From Maribacter stanieri (GTDB taxonomy: Bacteria > Bacteroidota > Bacteroidia > Flavobacteriales > Flavobacteriaceae), in contig NZ_FOYX01000004.1 in assembly GCF_900112245.1 (NCBI RefSeq), forward strand, positions 124,001 through 188,000: a stretch of DNA of 64,000 nt, read 5' to 3'. The notes beneath the pieces are model-generated. The model worked only from the letters and a program-made list of their open reading frames with translations, was not told the DNA's origin and did not search any database. The translations under genes were made by a program, and so were the position numbers. Below, in pieces: positions 55,129 to 64,000 of the stretch; the stretch's first letter is position 1; the number at the start of each line of letters is the position of its first letter.

Positions 55129-55998
55129 TTAGGCTTCTTTAGATCTCACAGGGTTGTTCTGAATTAGGTCAATATATAGGTTAACCTTTTTCTTTAAATC
55201 TCTTCTGTGAGAAATAAAATCTAAAAAGCCATGCTCCAATAAAAACTCTGAAGATTGAAAACCTTCAGGTAATTCTTTACCGGTAGTATCTTTAACTATA
55301 CGAGGACCTGCAAAGCCGATTAAAGCGCCTGGTTCGGCAATATTAATATCGCCTAACATAGCATATGATGCCGTTGTACCACCTGTTGTAGGATCTGTAC
55401 ATAATGAAATGTATGGTAAACCAGCATCAGATAATTGAGCCAATTTAGCAGATGTTTTAGCTAATTGCATTAATGAAAGCGCAGCCTCCATCATACGTGC
55501 CCCACCAGATTTAGAAATCATCATAAATGGTGTTTTCTTTTTGATGGCGTGGTCAATACCACGAGCAATCTTTTCACCTACAACACTACCCATAGAACCG
55601 CCAATGAATTTAAAATCCATACAGCAGATAACGATATCTTTACCAAAGGACTTTCCGTATCCTGTTCTTACAGCATCTTTAAGTCCGGTTTTTTTCTGTG
55701 CAGCTTTTAAACGCTCGCTATATTTCTTGGTATCCTCAAATTTTAAAGGGTCTTTAGAAGTAAGCTTTTCATCAAGTTCAGTAAACTTATTGTTATCGAA
55801 CAGGATTTCAAAGTATTCTTTACTACCGATCCTTACATGATAATCATCTTCTGGGCTTACATAAAAGTTTTTTGCAAGATCATCAGACTCGACAATTTTA
55901 CCTGTGGGCGATTTGTACCACAAGCCTTTTGGAGTGTCTTTTTTTTCCTCGGTAGAGGTTTGTATCCCTTTTTCTTTTCTTTTAAACCAAGCCGTCAT
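55129..55998 (-). CDS. accD: Acetyl-CoA carboxylase carboxyltransferase subunit beta, zinc ligands lost
   Basis: Part of the enzyme that makes malonyl-CoA for fatty acid synthesis. The 289-residue protein has the carboxyltransferase core ([47 protein letters not shown]). The N-terminal four-cysteine zinc ribbon of E. coli AccD is present in outline but without cysteines: KCDSCG reads KSPTGK and VCPKCDHH reads VSPEDDYH. The start ATG 55998 ([11 protein letters not shown]) was chosen; ATG 56007 is also possible. fbaA is just upstream on the same strand. Confidence 0.95.
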   Translation of the reverse strand: MTAWFKRKEKGIQTSTEEKKDTPKGLWYKSPTGKIVESDDLAKNFYVSPEDDYHVRIGSKEYFEILFDNNKFTELDEKLTSKDPLKFEDTKKYSERLKAAQKKTGLKDAVRTGYGKSFGKDIVICCMDFKFIGGSMGSVVGEKIARGIDHAIKKKTPFMMISKSGGARMMEAALSLMQLAKTSAKLAQLSDAGLPYISLCTDPTTGGTTASYAMLGDINIAEPGALIGFAGPRIVKDTTGKELPEGFQSSEFLLEHGFLDFISHRRDLKKKVNLYIDLIQNNPVRSKEA

Positions 55999-56029
55999 AT
56001 CATCCATTTATTGGTTAATCTAAAGTTTA

Positions 56030-57097
56030 TTAAAGCGTATTAACGTTATTTAAATCTTCAAACGCTTTTTTCAAACGCTCAATAAAAGCAGTTTCACCTT
56101 TTCTTAACCAAACTCTTGGGTCATAATATTTCTTGTTAGGCTCATCTGATCCTTTAGGATTTCCAATTTGTGCCTGCAAGTAATCTTTATTATCCTGTAC
56201 GTAGTCACGAACACCTGCTAAAAATGCATATTGTAAATCAGTATCAATGTTCATTTTAATAACACCGTAGCTGATACCTTCTCTAATTTCTTCTACTGTT
56301 GATCCAGAACCACCATGGAATACAAAATCGATATGGTTATGCTCAACCCCGTATTTCTTAGAAATGTATTCTTGAGAATTCTTAAGGATTTTCGGAGTTA
56401 ATTTTACGTTACCTGGCTTATATACACCATGAACATTACCAAATGCAGCGGCAATTGTAAACTTAGGGCTAACTTTAGAAAGCTCTTCGTAAGCATATGC
56501 TACTTCTTCTGGTTGTGTATATAATTTAGAATCATCTACATCAGAATTATCAACACCATCTTCTTCACCACCTGTAATACCTAATTCGATTTCTAAAGTC
56601 ATGTTCATTTTGCTCATGCGCTCTAGGTAACCTTTACAGATTTCAATGTTCTCTTCTAAAGGCTCTTCAGAAAGATCGATCATATGTGAACTGAACAATG
56701 ATTTACCAGTTTCAGCGAAATGTTTTTCACTAGCATCTAGAAGACCGTCGATCCAAGGCAATAATTTTTTTGCACAATGATCTGTATGTAGAATAACTGT
56801 AGCACCATAAGCTTCTGCTAATTGGTGAACATGTTTTGCACCTGCAACTGCACCTAAAATAGCTGCTTTTTGCCCATCATTAGAAAGACCTTTACCAGCA
56901 TTAAACTGAGCTCCACCATTAGAAAATTGAATGATAACAGGAGCATTTAAGCTTGCTGCTGTCTCTAGAACACCATTAATAGTATCTGAACCAATAACGT
57001 TTACCGCAGGTAATGCAAATCCTTTTTCTTTTGCGTAGTTGAAAATTGCTTGAACTTCGTCTCCGGTTGCAACTCCCGGTTTGATATTGTGAGCCAT
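56030..57097 (-). CDS. fbaA: Class II fructose-bisphosphate aldolase
   Basis: Cleaves fructose 1,6-bisphosphate in glycolysis and makes it in gluconeogenesis. The 355-residue zinc enzyme starts MAHNIKPGVATGDEVQAIF and has the zinc-binding His in HTDHCAKKLLPWIDG, GNVHGVYKPGN and FVFHGGSGS, in the long E. coli FbaA form. An in-frame ATG at 57139 would add residues without family support and overlaps the promoter. It probably shares a transcript with accD. Confidence 0.96.
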   Translation of the reverse strand: MAHNIKPGVATGDEVQAIFNYAKEKGFALPAVNVIGSDTINGVLETAASLNAPVIIQFSNGGAQFNAGKGLSNDGQKAAILGAVAGAKHVHQLAEAYGATVILHTDHCAKKLLPWIDGLLDASEKHFAETGKSLFSSHMIDLSEEPLEENIEICKGYLERMSKMNMTLEIELGITGGEEDGVDNSDVDDSKLYTQPEEVAYAYEELSKVSPKFTIAAAFGNVHGVYKPGNVKLTPKILKNSQEYISKKYGVEHNHIDFVFHGGSGSTVEEIREGISYGVIKMNIDTDLQYAFLAGVRDYVQDNKDYLQAQIGNPKGSDEPNKKYYDPRVWLRKGETAFIERLKKAFEDLNNVNTL

Positions 57098-57136
57098 AAT
57101 TATGTAGTTGTTTGTTTCTAAAAAAAAAATGAAAAA

Positions 57137-57144
57137 CAAAAGTA
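57137..57144 (-). promoter_or_regulatory. Probable -7 promoter element of fbaA
   Basis: CAAAAGTA on the plus strand reads TACTTTTG on the minus strand, matching TAnnTTTG, 40 bases before the chosen start. Confidence 0.5.
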
Positions 57145-57159
57145 ATAAAACAATTATAT

Positions 57160-59724
57160 TTAAAAGGGATAGTTGATGCCTATTTGCAATACAGAATTCG
57201 CAAAATTATAATCTCTAAACCAACGTTTAGACTGAATTTCAGCAGGGTTGTAGGTTTTAAAGCCTAAATCTAACCTAAAAAGAAAGTAGGTAAAATCGTA
57301 TCGCAGCCCAACACCGGTACCAAGAGCAATATCCTTTAAAGATCCCAATCCGTCAAAAGTAGCGTCAGGGTCTTCTACATTATCTAGAACGTTCCAAATG
57401 TTACCGGCATCGGCAAAAATTGCTCCGTTAATGTCACCAACAACAGGAAATCTATATTCTAAGTTTAAAGCTAATTTTAAATTTGCTTCATTAAAATCAT
57501 TTACTGCAGATACACTACCAGGACCTAGTGAGTAAGGGAACCATGCGCGGTTATCGTTTGAGCCACCACCAAAATAACTTCGTACAAAAGGAATGTTGTC
57601 AGAATTTCCGTAAGGTATAGCAATACCGAAAAAAGCTCGTGCAGCTAATACATTTGAACGTGATAAGTCCCAATATTTAACATACTCAAATTCATTTTTA
57701 ATGTACTGTGAAAATGGAACACCAAAAACTAAAAGTTGGTCATTGTCATTTTTATTAAAGGGTATAAATGATGAAAATGCAGATAAAACATTTCCAGCGC
57801 CTTCAATCTTCCAGCGAAATTGATAAAATGAATTATCGATGATTCCTGTTCTATTCGTTTTATTGAACGTGTAGTTTGTTGCGAAAATTAAATTGTTTTC
57901 AGTAAGTCTAATTCTTCTTTCTTCAATTGAACTAACATCATCAAAATCGCTGGTAGTAGAAGCTACTTCATTATCTAAAATAGCACTTGTGAATCCTTTT
58001 GTGCCTGATGGAATTATTAAATTAAGTTCAGTGTCGCTATCTCCTGTTTCAAAATAATCGGCTAATTCTGGGTATAAATCAGCGTCCTCATATGTGTCAG
58101 CAATATCATCTAAAAGTTCATATGTGTTTGTATAGACATTATAGAACCTGTTACTGTTTACGTTTCTTACAAATTGGATATTCAATAATTCAACATCGTG
58201 ATTTACAAAGTCGCTAGGTGTCCAGCTGTAACCTAAAACAGTGTTGAAGGTCTGCTTGTCTAGACCAATATTATTTTGAAAATTGGTTCCAATAGCAATT
58301 CTGGTTTTCGGTAGGGTATAATTAGGTATTATTCTAGACGTATTAATGAATGGAAACCAAATTCTTGGGAAATCTAAAGTTACATCTCCACCAAATTCTG
58401 AGAAATAGTTGGCTTCAAAAGTATTGCTGCTCAAAAGACCATAAGATCCATTTGCCGAAATGCTTAAGTTTTCTGCTCCTTTAAAAATGTTTCTTATAAG
58501 TAGGGTAGTGCCTAGACCAACACCTAATCTACGTAAGTTAGAACGACTAACTTCAAAATCAGTCCCAAGCGAATATTTGGTTTTTGGGGCTAAATAAATA
58601 TTGGTATTTACCTGGTTACCTAGGGAGTCCGCTTTAAAAATAATGTTTGGATACTTAAAAACATTAAGTGCGTTTAACTGTCTAGAAGTTCTAATTTTAT
58701 CTACATCTCTATAAATACTATCCTTTTTAAAAAAGATGGCATTTGCCAAAGTTTTTGGTTTAATGTCAAAATTCTTAGAGTAATGAATGGTATAATCTTG
58801 ATAATCTAGTGTGTAAAGAGAATCTTGGGTGCTTGTAGATAGGTAGTCTGTATAGATATTGATTTTATTAATTTTTTCAACTTTATAAGCAGATGTCGTT
58901 ACTTCGTTTTCACCTCTAGTTTTTAAATCACCAATATTAAGGGTGATATTCATTTTTTGGTCATCTGCAGATCTAGTGGTATCCCTTAATATATCGAAAG
59001 TAATGGAGCTTTCTTGAAAATTTCTAATACCACTATTTCTAAAAATACCTGTTAGTCGTTCTCTTTCGCTGTTAAAGTTAGATAAGTCGAATTGCTGGCC
59101 TTCTCTTATTAGTGAGTTTGCAGAATTTAAAAAATAAAGCGAGTCGATTGCGGTTGATGAAATATTGTTGCCAAGAGAATCTATCATATAAGGGTCTCCT
59201 AGTGCTATATGATAATTTACTTTTGCTTTCTTATGTTTAGTACTGTCAATAAGGTATGTGGTAGAGTTGGTGAAAAAACCCTTACTCTGATAATAGGCAC
59301 TTAATTTCGCTAAAGTTAAACGTGTTTTTGTAGTATCAAGAATAGTAGGTTCTTCTCCAATATCTTTAAGCCAGTTGCTAAGACCTTTTACCATAAAAGA
59401 CTCCCCTAAACGCTCTACTTGTTTAGCGGAAAGTAATTTTGTAAGTCTCTTTTTTCTGTTTTCTTTCTTATAAAGCCATTCATTAAAAGAGGAATCCGGA
59501 TTTTCTTTGGCTAGGTTGTATAGGTTAAGCCTTAATGGATACCCTAATACGGTAGAATTGGATTTTTGATAGATAAGACTTTCTAATTCTTCGTTGTTTA
59601 CTTTTATAGAATCGGCGTAAATGGAGTTCTTGATCACCAAATATTCATCGTCCTCAACTTTTTTAAGCGAGTTACAGGATAGCAAGACTATTGCCAGTAG
59701 TGATAATAAGCTTAATTTAGCCAT
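57160..59724 (-). CDS. tamL: TamL-type outer-membrane assembly lipoprotein
   Basis: A BamA/TamA-family protein of about 854 residues that sits in the outer membrane. It starts with a lipoprotein signal (MAKLSLLSLLAIVLLSC), then POTRA-like regions (DDEYLVIKNSIY, YQSKGFFTNSTTYLI) and a C-terminal 16-strand barrel with SYFGGGSNDNRAWFPYSLGPGS and the last strand NSVLQIGINYPF. Lipid-anchored TamA relatives named TamL are typical of Bacteroidetes. ATG 59724 was chosen; ATGs at 59748, 59754 and 59763 are in frame, but the -7 element at 59761-59768 favours a downstream start. Confidence 0.9.
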   Translation of the reverse strand: MAKLSLLSLLAIVLLSCNSLKKVEDDEYLVIKNSIYADSIKVNNEELESLIYQKSNSTVLGYPLRLNLYNLAKENPDSSFNEWLYKKENRKKRLTKLLSAKQVERLGESFMVKGLSNWLKDIGEEPTILDTTKTRLTLAKLSAYYQSKGFFTNSTTYLIDSTKHKKAKVNYHIALGDPYMIDSLGNNISSTAIDSLYFLNSANSLIREGQQFDLSNFNSERERLTGIFRNSGIRNFQESSITFDILRDTTRSADDQKMNITLNIGDLKTRGENEVTTSAYKVEKINKINIYTDYLSTSTQDSLYTLDYQDYTIHYSKNFDIKPKTLANAIFFKKDSIYRDVDKIRTSRQLNALNVFKYPNIIFKADSLGNQVNTNIYLAPKTKYSLGTDFEVSRSNLRRLGVGLGTTLLIRNIFKGAENLSISANGSYGLLSSNTFEANYFSEFGGDVTLDFPRIWFPFINTSRIIPNYTLPKTRIAIGTNFQNNIGLDKQTFNTVLGYSWTPSDFVNHDVELLNIQFVRNVNSNRFYNVYTNTYELLDDIADTYEDADLYPELADYFETGDSDTELNLIIPSGTKGFTSAILDNEVASTTSDFDDVSSIEERRIRLTENNLIFATNYTFNKTNRTGIIDNSFYQFRWKIEGAGNVLSAFSSFIPFNKNDNDQLLVFGVPFSQYIKNEFEYVKYWDLSRSNVLAARAFFGIAIPYGNSDNIPFVRSYFGGGSNDNRAWFPYSLGPGSVSAVNDFNEANLKLALNLEYRFPVVGDINGAIFADAGNIWNVLDNVEDPDATFDGLGSLKDIALGTGVGLRYDFTYFLFRLDLGFKTYNPAEIQSKRWFRDYNFANSVLQIGINYPF

Positions 59725-59760
59725 GTTGTTTTTGGAGCAAAGTGCCATCCTCATATAAAT

Positions 59761-59768
59761 CAAAAATA
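59761..59768 (-). promoter_or_regulatory. Probable -7 promoter element of tamL
   Basis: CAAAAATA on the plus strand reads TATTTTTG on the minus strand, matching TAnnTTTG. It lies in the short gap to the divergent methyltransferase gene. Confidence 0.5.
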
Positions 59769-59778
59769 CATTATTTGA

Positions 59779-60498
59779 ATGGTTGTCAAAAGTGAATTGA
59801 AACTTATCAAAAGTCTACAGCAAAAAAAGTGCCGAAATGAGCATGGACTTTTTGTTGTTGAAGGTAAAAAGACCGTGGAGGAAGTATTGAATTCCAACAT
59901 GGAAATTTATAAATTATTTACTGTTGATTCTAATGAATTGGAAACTGGTGACGTACCGTTCTATTCAATATCAAATAAGGAATTATCACAAATAAGTAGC
60001 CTTAAAAATCCTAATGGATATCTTGGGGTTTTTCATATTCCTAAACCAACAGATCAAATTCTTTCAGATTGGATTTTAGTATTGGATGGCGTACAGGATC
60101 CAGGTAATTTGGGTACCATAATTAGATTGTGTGACTGGTTTGGAATTAAAGATATTATTTGCTCAACGGATACTGTTGATTGTTATAATCCTAAAGTACT
60201 ACAAGCAACTATGGGTTCAATTACCAGAGTAAATGTTCAATATAAGGATCTTGATGCTTTTTTAAATTCAACAGAATTGCCGGTGTATGGAACATTTATG
60301 GATGGTGTAAGCGTAAATAATACAAAACTGCCGAAAAAAGGAATAATGATTATGGGTAATGAGGGTAAGGGTATTTCAGATGCAATTGCTAAATTATGTA
60401 CAGATAGGTTGGCTATTCCACAATTTGGCGAAGCAACTACAGAAAGCTTAAACGTAGCTTCTGCAACTGCAATTTTACTACATGAAATTAGAAAGTAG
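59779..60498 (+). CDS. SpoU/TrmH-family RNA 2'-O-methyltransferase
   Basis: A 239-residue RNA methyltransferase. An N-terminal substrate-binding domain (VKSELKLIKSLQQKKCRNEHGLF, VEGKKTVEEVL) is followed by the SPOUT domain with LDGVQDPGNLGTIIRLCDWFG, IMGNEGKGIS and ESLNVASATAILLHE, the three SpoU motifs. The target could be 23S rRNA or a tRNA and is not known for this branch. It is divergent from tamL with a 54-base gap. Confidence 0.92.
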   Translation: MVVKSELKLIKSLQQKKCRNEHGLFVVEGKKTVEEVLNSNMEIYKLFTVDSNELETGDVPFYSISNKELSQISSLKNPNGYLGVFHIPKPTDQILSDWILVLDGVQDPGNLGTIIRLCDWFGIKDIICSTDTVDCYNPKVLQATMGSITRVNVQYKDLDAFLNSTELPVYGTFMDGVSVNNTKLPKKGIMIMGNEGKGISDAIAKLCTDRLAIPQFGEATTESLNVASATAILLHEIRK

Positions 60499-60530
60499 TT
60501 AGGTGTTGGTAATCGAATAATTTATTTTTT

Positions 60531-60604
60531 GCTAATTGCTAATTGCTAATTGCTAATTGCTAATTGCTAATTGCTAATTGCTAATTGCTAATTGCTAATT
60601 GCTA
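60531..60604. repeat. Perfect heptanucleotide repeat (GCTAATT)10
   Basis: Ten perfect copies of GCTAATT (60531-60600) plus GCTA, ending at the porT stop codon. A variable-number repeat of this purity is prone to slippage. Confidence 0.95.
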
Positions 60605-61294
60605 TTCAAAAGTAAAATTGATGAAAAGACCACGAGTTTTTAAAGATTCAATATTTCCGGTCCAAGGACTATTTGGGTCTTGATCTGGTACTAGTTCATC
60701 GGTTAAGGCAAAAACACCTCGTATGGATGGAGTGAATTTAAAGTATTCTAAATAAAAATCTATGCCAAAACCTAGTTCGTAATTATAAACCCATTTTTTC
60801 ATTCTAAAAGTACCAGAGCTGTTATCATCTAGACTTTCTTCATTACTACCTAGATTTAAACTACGTGAGCCACCAGCTAATAAAAATGGTTTAAAATTCC
60901 CGAATCTTCGTGTACTTGCTTTAAGTAGAACAGGAAAATTTATATAAGTAGATTTAACTTCTCGAATAGCATCACGTTCATCATCAAAGCCAGGAAAGCC
61001 CATTAATCTTGATCCGTAATGTAGACCTGGTTCAAAGCGCAGGTCTAAAAATTCGTTAAGTCGCAGTTCGCCAATCAATCCAACATTAAATCCAAAACTT
61101 TTGCTAACCAAGACATCTTGTGCATTTTCCTTGTATTCAATTTTGAAATCATACTGATTTAAACCTAAGAAATAACCCCAGTTAATGAGTTTCTTATCCT
61201 CGTTCTGTTTGTTCAATATGGGACTTTCGTTGAATTGAGCACTCAATATATTCGTTATCAACAACGTTAGGCTTATAAAAAACCACTTCTTCAT
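60602..61294 (-). CDS. porT: Type IX secretion protein PorT
   Basis: A 230-residue outer-membrane barrel with a signal peptide (MKKWFFISLTLLITNILSAQF). It shows the PorT pattern: NWGYFLGLNQYDFKIEY, GFNVGLIGELRLNEFLDLRFEPGL, INFPVLLK and a final strand GLFINFTFE. PorT is required for type IX secretion, which exports gliding adhesins and enzymes in this phylum. ATG 61294 was chosen; the promoter at 61322-61329 rules out a longer start. It follows ubiE, the usual neighbour in flavobacteria. A (GCTAATT)10 repeat touches its stop codon. Confidence 0.9.
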   Translation of the reverse strand: MKKWFFISLTLLITNILSAQFNESPILNKQNEDKKLINWGYFLGLNQYDFKIEYKENAQDVLVSKSFGFNVGLIGELRLNEFLDLRFEPGLHYGSRLMGFPGFDDERDAIREVKSTYINFPVLLKASTRRFGNFKPFLLAGGSRSLNLGSNEESLDDNSSGTFRMKKWVYNYELGFGIDFYLEYFKFTPSIRGVFALTDELVPDQDPNSPWTGNIESLKTRGLFINFTFE

Positions 61295-61321
61295 ATATGC
61301 TGGTTTACGATTGTAAAACGT

Positions 61322-61329
61322 CAAATATA
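61322..61329 (-). promoter_or_regulatory. Probable -7 promoter element of porT
   Basis: CAAATATA on the plus strand reads TATATTTG on the minus strand, matching TAnnTTTG, 28 bases before the porT start, in the gap after ubiE. Confidence 0.5.
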
Positions 61330-61348
61330 TATTGTGAGTATACTAAAA

Positions 61349-62086
61349 TTAAATATTAGCCTTTTTCGCAACATAAATTGATGCAACCCCAAATGTTTGA
61401 GGTTTATTCGTTACATCTATAAACCCAATTTCCCGTAAAATATTGTTGAAGTTTTCGCCATGAGGAAAAACGGATGCGGATTCGCTTAGATAGCCATATG
61501 CAGAATCATCTTTTGAAAAAAGTTTACCTATTAAAGGGAGGATATTTTTTGTGTAAAACTTATATCCTTGTTTGTACGGTGTTTTAGTAGGTACTGAAGT
61601 TTCTAAGATAACTAATGAACCATTAGGTTTTAAAACACGAAGTATTTCAGCCATTCCCGTTGTAAGAGTTTCAAAATTACGTACTCCAAAAGAAACGGTA
61701 ACGGCATCAAAAGAATTATCTGCAAAAACAAGGTTTTCACTATCGCCTACGACCATTTCAATAGTATTGTCTAGATTTTTGTCCGTAACTTTTTCTTTGC
61801 CGACAGACAGCATCCCTGGTGAAATATCAAGACCTATAATTTTCTTAGCACCGGTACTAACCAATGCAATAGCTAAGTCTCCTGTGCCCGTAGCTATATC
61901 TAAAATAGACTCAGGCTGTTCTTTTTTTAATATTTCAACCACTTTTTTACGCCATTTAATATCTATACCAAAAGAAATAACACGGTTTAAGCCGTCATAA
62001 TTTTTAGAAATAGTATCGAACATTTTTGTAACCTGTTCTTTTTTTCCTAGATCAGAATTTTTATAGGGCGTAACTTTTTGGGGCAT
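61349..62086 (-). CDS. ubiE: Demethylmenaquinone methyltransferase UbiE/MenG
   Basis: The last step of menaquinone synthesis, using S-adenosylmethionine. The 245-residue enzyme shows [38 protein letters not shown]-type VSFGVRNFE and [15 protein letters not shown], the marks of the family. Flavobacteria use menaquinone, so MenG activity is expected. ATG 62086 was chosen; a longer start at 62116 would overlap the promoter. Confidence 0.95.
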   Translation of the reverse strand: MPQKVTPYKNSDLGKKEQVTKMFDTISKNYDGLNRVISFGIDIKWRKKVVEILKKEQPESILDIATGTGDLAIALVSTGAKKIIGLDISPGMLSVGKEKVTDKNLDNTIEMVVGDSENLVFADNSFDAVTVSFGVRNFETLTTGMAEILRVLKPNGSLVILETSVPTKTPYKQGYKFYTKNILPLIGKLFSKDDSAYGYLSESASVFPHGENFNNILREIGFIDVTNKPQTFGVASIYVAKKANI

Positions 62087-62105
62087 TTTATAGCTATTTT
62101 TTTGG

Positions 62106-62113
62106 CAAATATA
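62106..62113 (-). promoter_or_regulatory. Probable -7 promoter element of ubiE
   Basis: CAAATATA on the plus strand reads TATATTTG on the minus strand, matching TAnnTTTG, 20 bases before the ubiE start. Confidence 0.5.
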
Positions 62114-62207
62114 CAATATAGCTATTGCTTAATTCCTTTTTAACCACTTAGCTTGGTATAAGAAGGCTTAAAGAATTGAAAATAAAGAATAAACTAATTT
62201 AATTATG

Positions 62208-62215
62208 TAATTTTG
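62208..62215 (+). promoter_or_regulatory. Probable -7 promoter element of trkA-trkH
   Basis: TAATTTTG matches TAnnTTTG. It lies about 100 bases before trkA, which would leave a long leader. Confidence 0.4.
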
Positions 62216-62316
62216 TGCCTTAATAAATGCTATGTTTTTTCAAGCCTACTTTTAAGTATCTTTAATATTTAAGAGAAGAAAATTGGTACTTGATTGGTAG
62301 CGCTCTAATAAAATAA

Positions 62317-63666
62317 ATGAAGATTATAATTGCTGGTGCTGGGGAGGTAGGCTTTCATTTAGCTAAGTTGCTTTCTTATGAATCACAGGATATTACTTTA
62401 ATCGATTCTAAAAAAGAAAGTCTTGCTTACGCGGACAATCATTTAGATATACGAGTTTTAAAAGGTGATGCAACTTCTATTGCGGTATTAAATGATGCCC
62501 AGGTAAAAGATTCAGATTTGGTTATTGCGGTAACTTCTTCTGAAACAACAAACTTAACGCTGTGCATGTTGGCAAAGCAGTTGGGGTGTAAGCGTACTAT
62601 TGCTAGAATATCAAATACCGAATTTATAAAGAACAAAGAATTACTGAAATTCTCAGAATTAGGTATAGATGAGTTAATATCACCAGAAGCATTAGCGGCG
62701 ACGGAAATTCAAATGTTATTGAATAAGTCTGCTTTTAATGATACATATGAGTTTGAGGAAGGTGAGCTGATTATGGTAGGTGTTTCTTTACTAAAGTCTG
62801 CACCGTTTGTAGGTAAGATGGTAAAAGAAGCCGCAAAGATTTTTCCTGAGCTACACTTTATGCCAATTGCACTTCAGCGAACAGGAACTCAATATACGGT
62901 AATACCTCGTGGAGATACTGTTTTTAAAGAAGGTGATCAGGTTTATTTTATAACAGTGAAAAAGGGTGTTGATGAACTCTACAAACTTACTGGTAAGAAA
63001 AAAGCCGAAATCAAAAATGTAATGATTCTTGGCGGTAGTAAAGTAGGGTATAAAACTGCAAGAGATCTTTGTGCCAATAAATTCAATGTAAAGCTCATTG
63101 AGAAGAATAAAGAAAAAGCTTTTGACTTAGCAGATGAATTGCCAAATGCTTTGGTAATTAATGGCGATGGTAGAAATGTTGAATTGCTAGATGAAGAAAG
63201 TTTAGAATCTATGGATGCGTTTATAGCGGTAACCGGAAATTCAGAAACTAATATTATGTCATGTTTAGTGGCGAAATCCAAGTATATTAAAAAGACAATT
63301 GCCTTGGTAGAGAATATGGATTATTTTCAACTTTCTCACTCCATTGGTATTGATACTTTGATAAATAAAAAACTTTTAGCTGCCAATAATATCTTTAGAC
63401 ATATTCGTAAAGGGGAAGTGGTAGCTCTAATGCGTTTAAACAATTTAAATGCTGAGATATTAGAATTTATAGTAAAAAGGAATTCTAAAGTAACGGGAGC
63501 AATCATACGAGAATTAGACTTTCCTAAAGCGGCCACTATTGGTGGGGTTGTCAGAGGCGGTGTAGGTCATATTGCCCTTGGTGGATTTAGAATACAAGAA
63601 GGAGATAGGGTAGTAGTTTGTTGTTTGCCTTCAGAGATTCCAAAAATTGAACGAATGTTCCTTTAA
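62317..63666 (+). CDS. trkA: Trk potassium uptake regulator TrkA
   Basis: A 449-residue cytoplasmic subunit that binds NAD(H) and gates the TrkH potassium channel. Two RCK halves are seen: IIAGAGEVGFHLAKLL with IDSKKESL, and MILGGSKVGYKTARDL with IEKNKEKA, each followed by a TrkA-C domain. It is one base before trkH, and the two form an operon. Confidence 0.95.
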   Translation: MKIIIAGAGEVGFHLAKLLSYESQDITLIDSKKESLAYADNHLDIRVLKGDATSIAVLNDAQVKDSDLVIAVTSSETTNLTLCMLAKQLGCKRTIARISNTEFIKNKELLKFSELGIDELISPEALAATEIQMLLNKSAFNDTYEFEEGELIMVGVSLLKSAPFVGKMVKEAAKIFPELHFMPIALQRTGTQYTVIPRGDTVFKEGDQVYFITVKKGVDELYKLTGKKKAEIKNVMILGGSKVGYKTARDLCANKFNVKLIEKNKEKAFDLADELPNALVINGDGRNVELLDEESLESMDAFIAVTGNSETNIMSCLVAKSKYIKKTIALVENMDYFQLSHSIGIDTLINKKLLAANNIFRHIRKGEVVALMRLNNLNAEILEFIVKRNSKVTGAIIRELDFPKAATIGGVVRGGVGHIALGGFRIQEGDRVVVCCLPSEIPKIERMFL

Positions 63667-63667
63667 G

Positions 63668-64000
63668 ATGCGGCTTAACTTAAGAATCATATTTCATTTA
63701 ATGGGGCTTCTGCTACTTTGTAACGGAGGCTTTATGCTTTTAGCGGCTGTTGTTAGTGGTGTTTACCAAGATGGCGCTACTTTAAGTATAATGTTGGCAT
63801 CTATCACCACTATGTTTGTAGGGGTTTTTATGATGTATTATACCAGGGGTCATAAAAAAGAGGTTAAACAGAAAGAGGGTTATATCATAGTAACTTTCGG
63901 TTGGATCGTGATGTCCATTTCTGGTATGCTGCCATATCTATTTTCAGGAGCGATACCAACGGTTACAAATGCTTTTTTTGAAACCATATCGGGTTATACA
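63668..64000 (+). CDS. trkH: Trk potassium transporter TrkH, N-terminal part
   Basis: The gene starts at ATG 63668 and runs off the window after 111 residues. Helices MGLLLLCNGGFMLLAAVVSG and SIMLASITTMFVGVFMMYY are visible, and the end reaches NAFFETISGYT, the start of the first selectivity pore of TrkH. Its position one base after trkA fixes the name. Confidence 0.93.
   Translation, partial: MRLNLRIIFHLMGLLLLCNGGFMLLAAVVSGVYQDGATLSIMLASITTMFVGVFMMYYTRGHKKEVKQKEGYIIVTFGWIVMSISGMLPYLFSGAIPTVTNAFFETISGYT

Overview
The window looks like a chromosomal segment of a member of the Bacteroidetes, most probably family Flavobacteriaceae. The evidence is the gliding genes gldB and gldC, the type IX secretion gene porT, the TamL lipoprotein, a YpdA-type bacillithiol reductase, a VF530 protein, a short (287-residue) primary sigma factor, AT-rich DNA, little sign of Shine-Dalgarno sequences, and many promoters with the Bacteroidetes -7 motif TAnnTTTG. 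The species cannot be fixed from the sequence alone.

Layout. 1-5.9 kb: end of an outer-membrane barrel gene, a small zinc-ribbon gene, dnaG (primase), a LuxR-type response regulator whose phosphoacceptor Asp is Glu, nadE, and gldB-gldC. 5.9-16.9 kb: a long minus-strand run of small accessory genes (membrane protein, transglutaminase-like protein, truncated haemoglobin with a cupin, DoxX-like protein, several lipoproteins, M90-type peptidase, P-loop kinase, CPBP protease, DMP19-like and DUF2750 proteins). One lipoprotein gene here is frameshifted. 16.9-19.8 kb: a two-gene Gabija antiphage module, gajA (OLD-family ATPase plus TOPRIM) and a short gajB (UvrD-like helicase). Both sides carry the same 10-base sequence AGCGTTGGCT followed by a related second block. 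20.4-21.9 kb: a gene-free repeat region with about seven direct copies of a 172-193-base palindrome-rich unit, then a large imperfect hairpin.

22-39 kb: ysxC, an alpha/beta hydrolase, then the complete division and cell wall (dcw) cluster mraZ-rsmH-ftsL-pbp-murE-mraY-murD-ftsW-murG-murC-ftsQ-ftsA-ftsZ, tightly packed with many short overlaps and closed by a strong terminator. GTGG boxes at 10-base spacing just before mraZ look like the MraZ autoregulatory operator. 39-41.5 kb: yqeY-like gene, tRNA-Arg, ypdA, rpe. 41.6-50.3 kb: large secreted proteins (an Asp-box beta-propeller, a propeller-cytochrome c lipoprotein), trmL, a VF530 gene and a type I pullulanase. 50.5-64 kb: housekeeping genes rpoD, pnp, rpsO, accD, fbaA, tamL, an SpoU methyltransferase, porT, ubiE, trkA and the start of trkH. 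A second apparently frameshifted barrel gene lies between rpoD and pnp.

Most of the window is conserved core genome. The parts most worth a second look are the Gabija module with its repeated flanks, the adjacent tandem array, the MraZ box array, the loss of zinc ligands in both DnaG and AccD, the Glu-for-Asp response regulator, and a perfect (GCTAATT)10 heptamer repeat abutting the porT stop codon.
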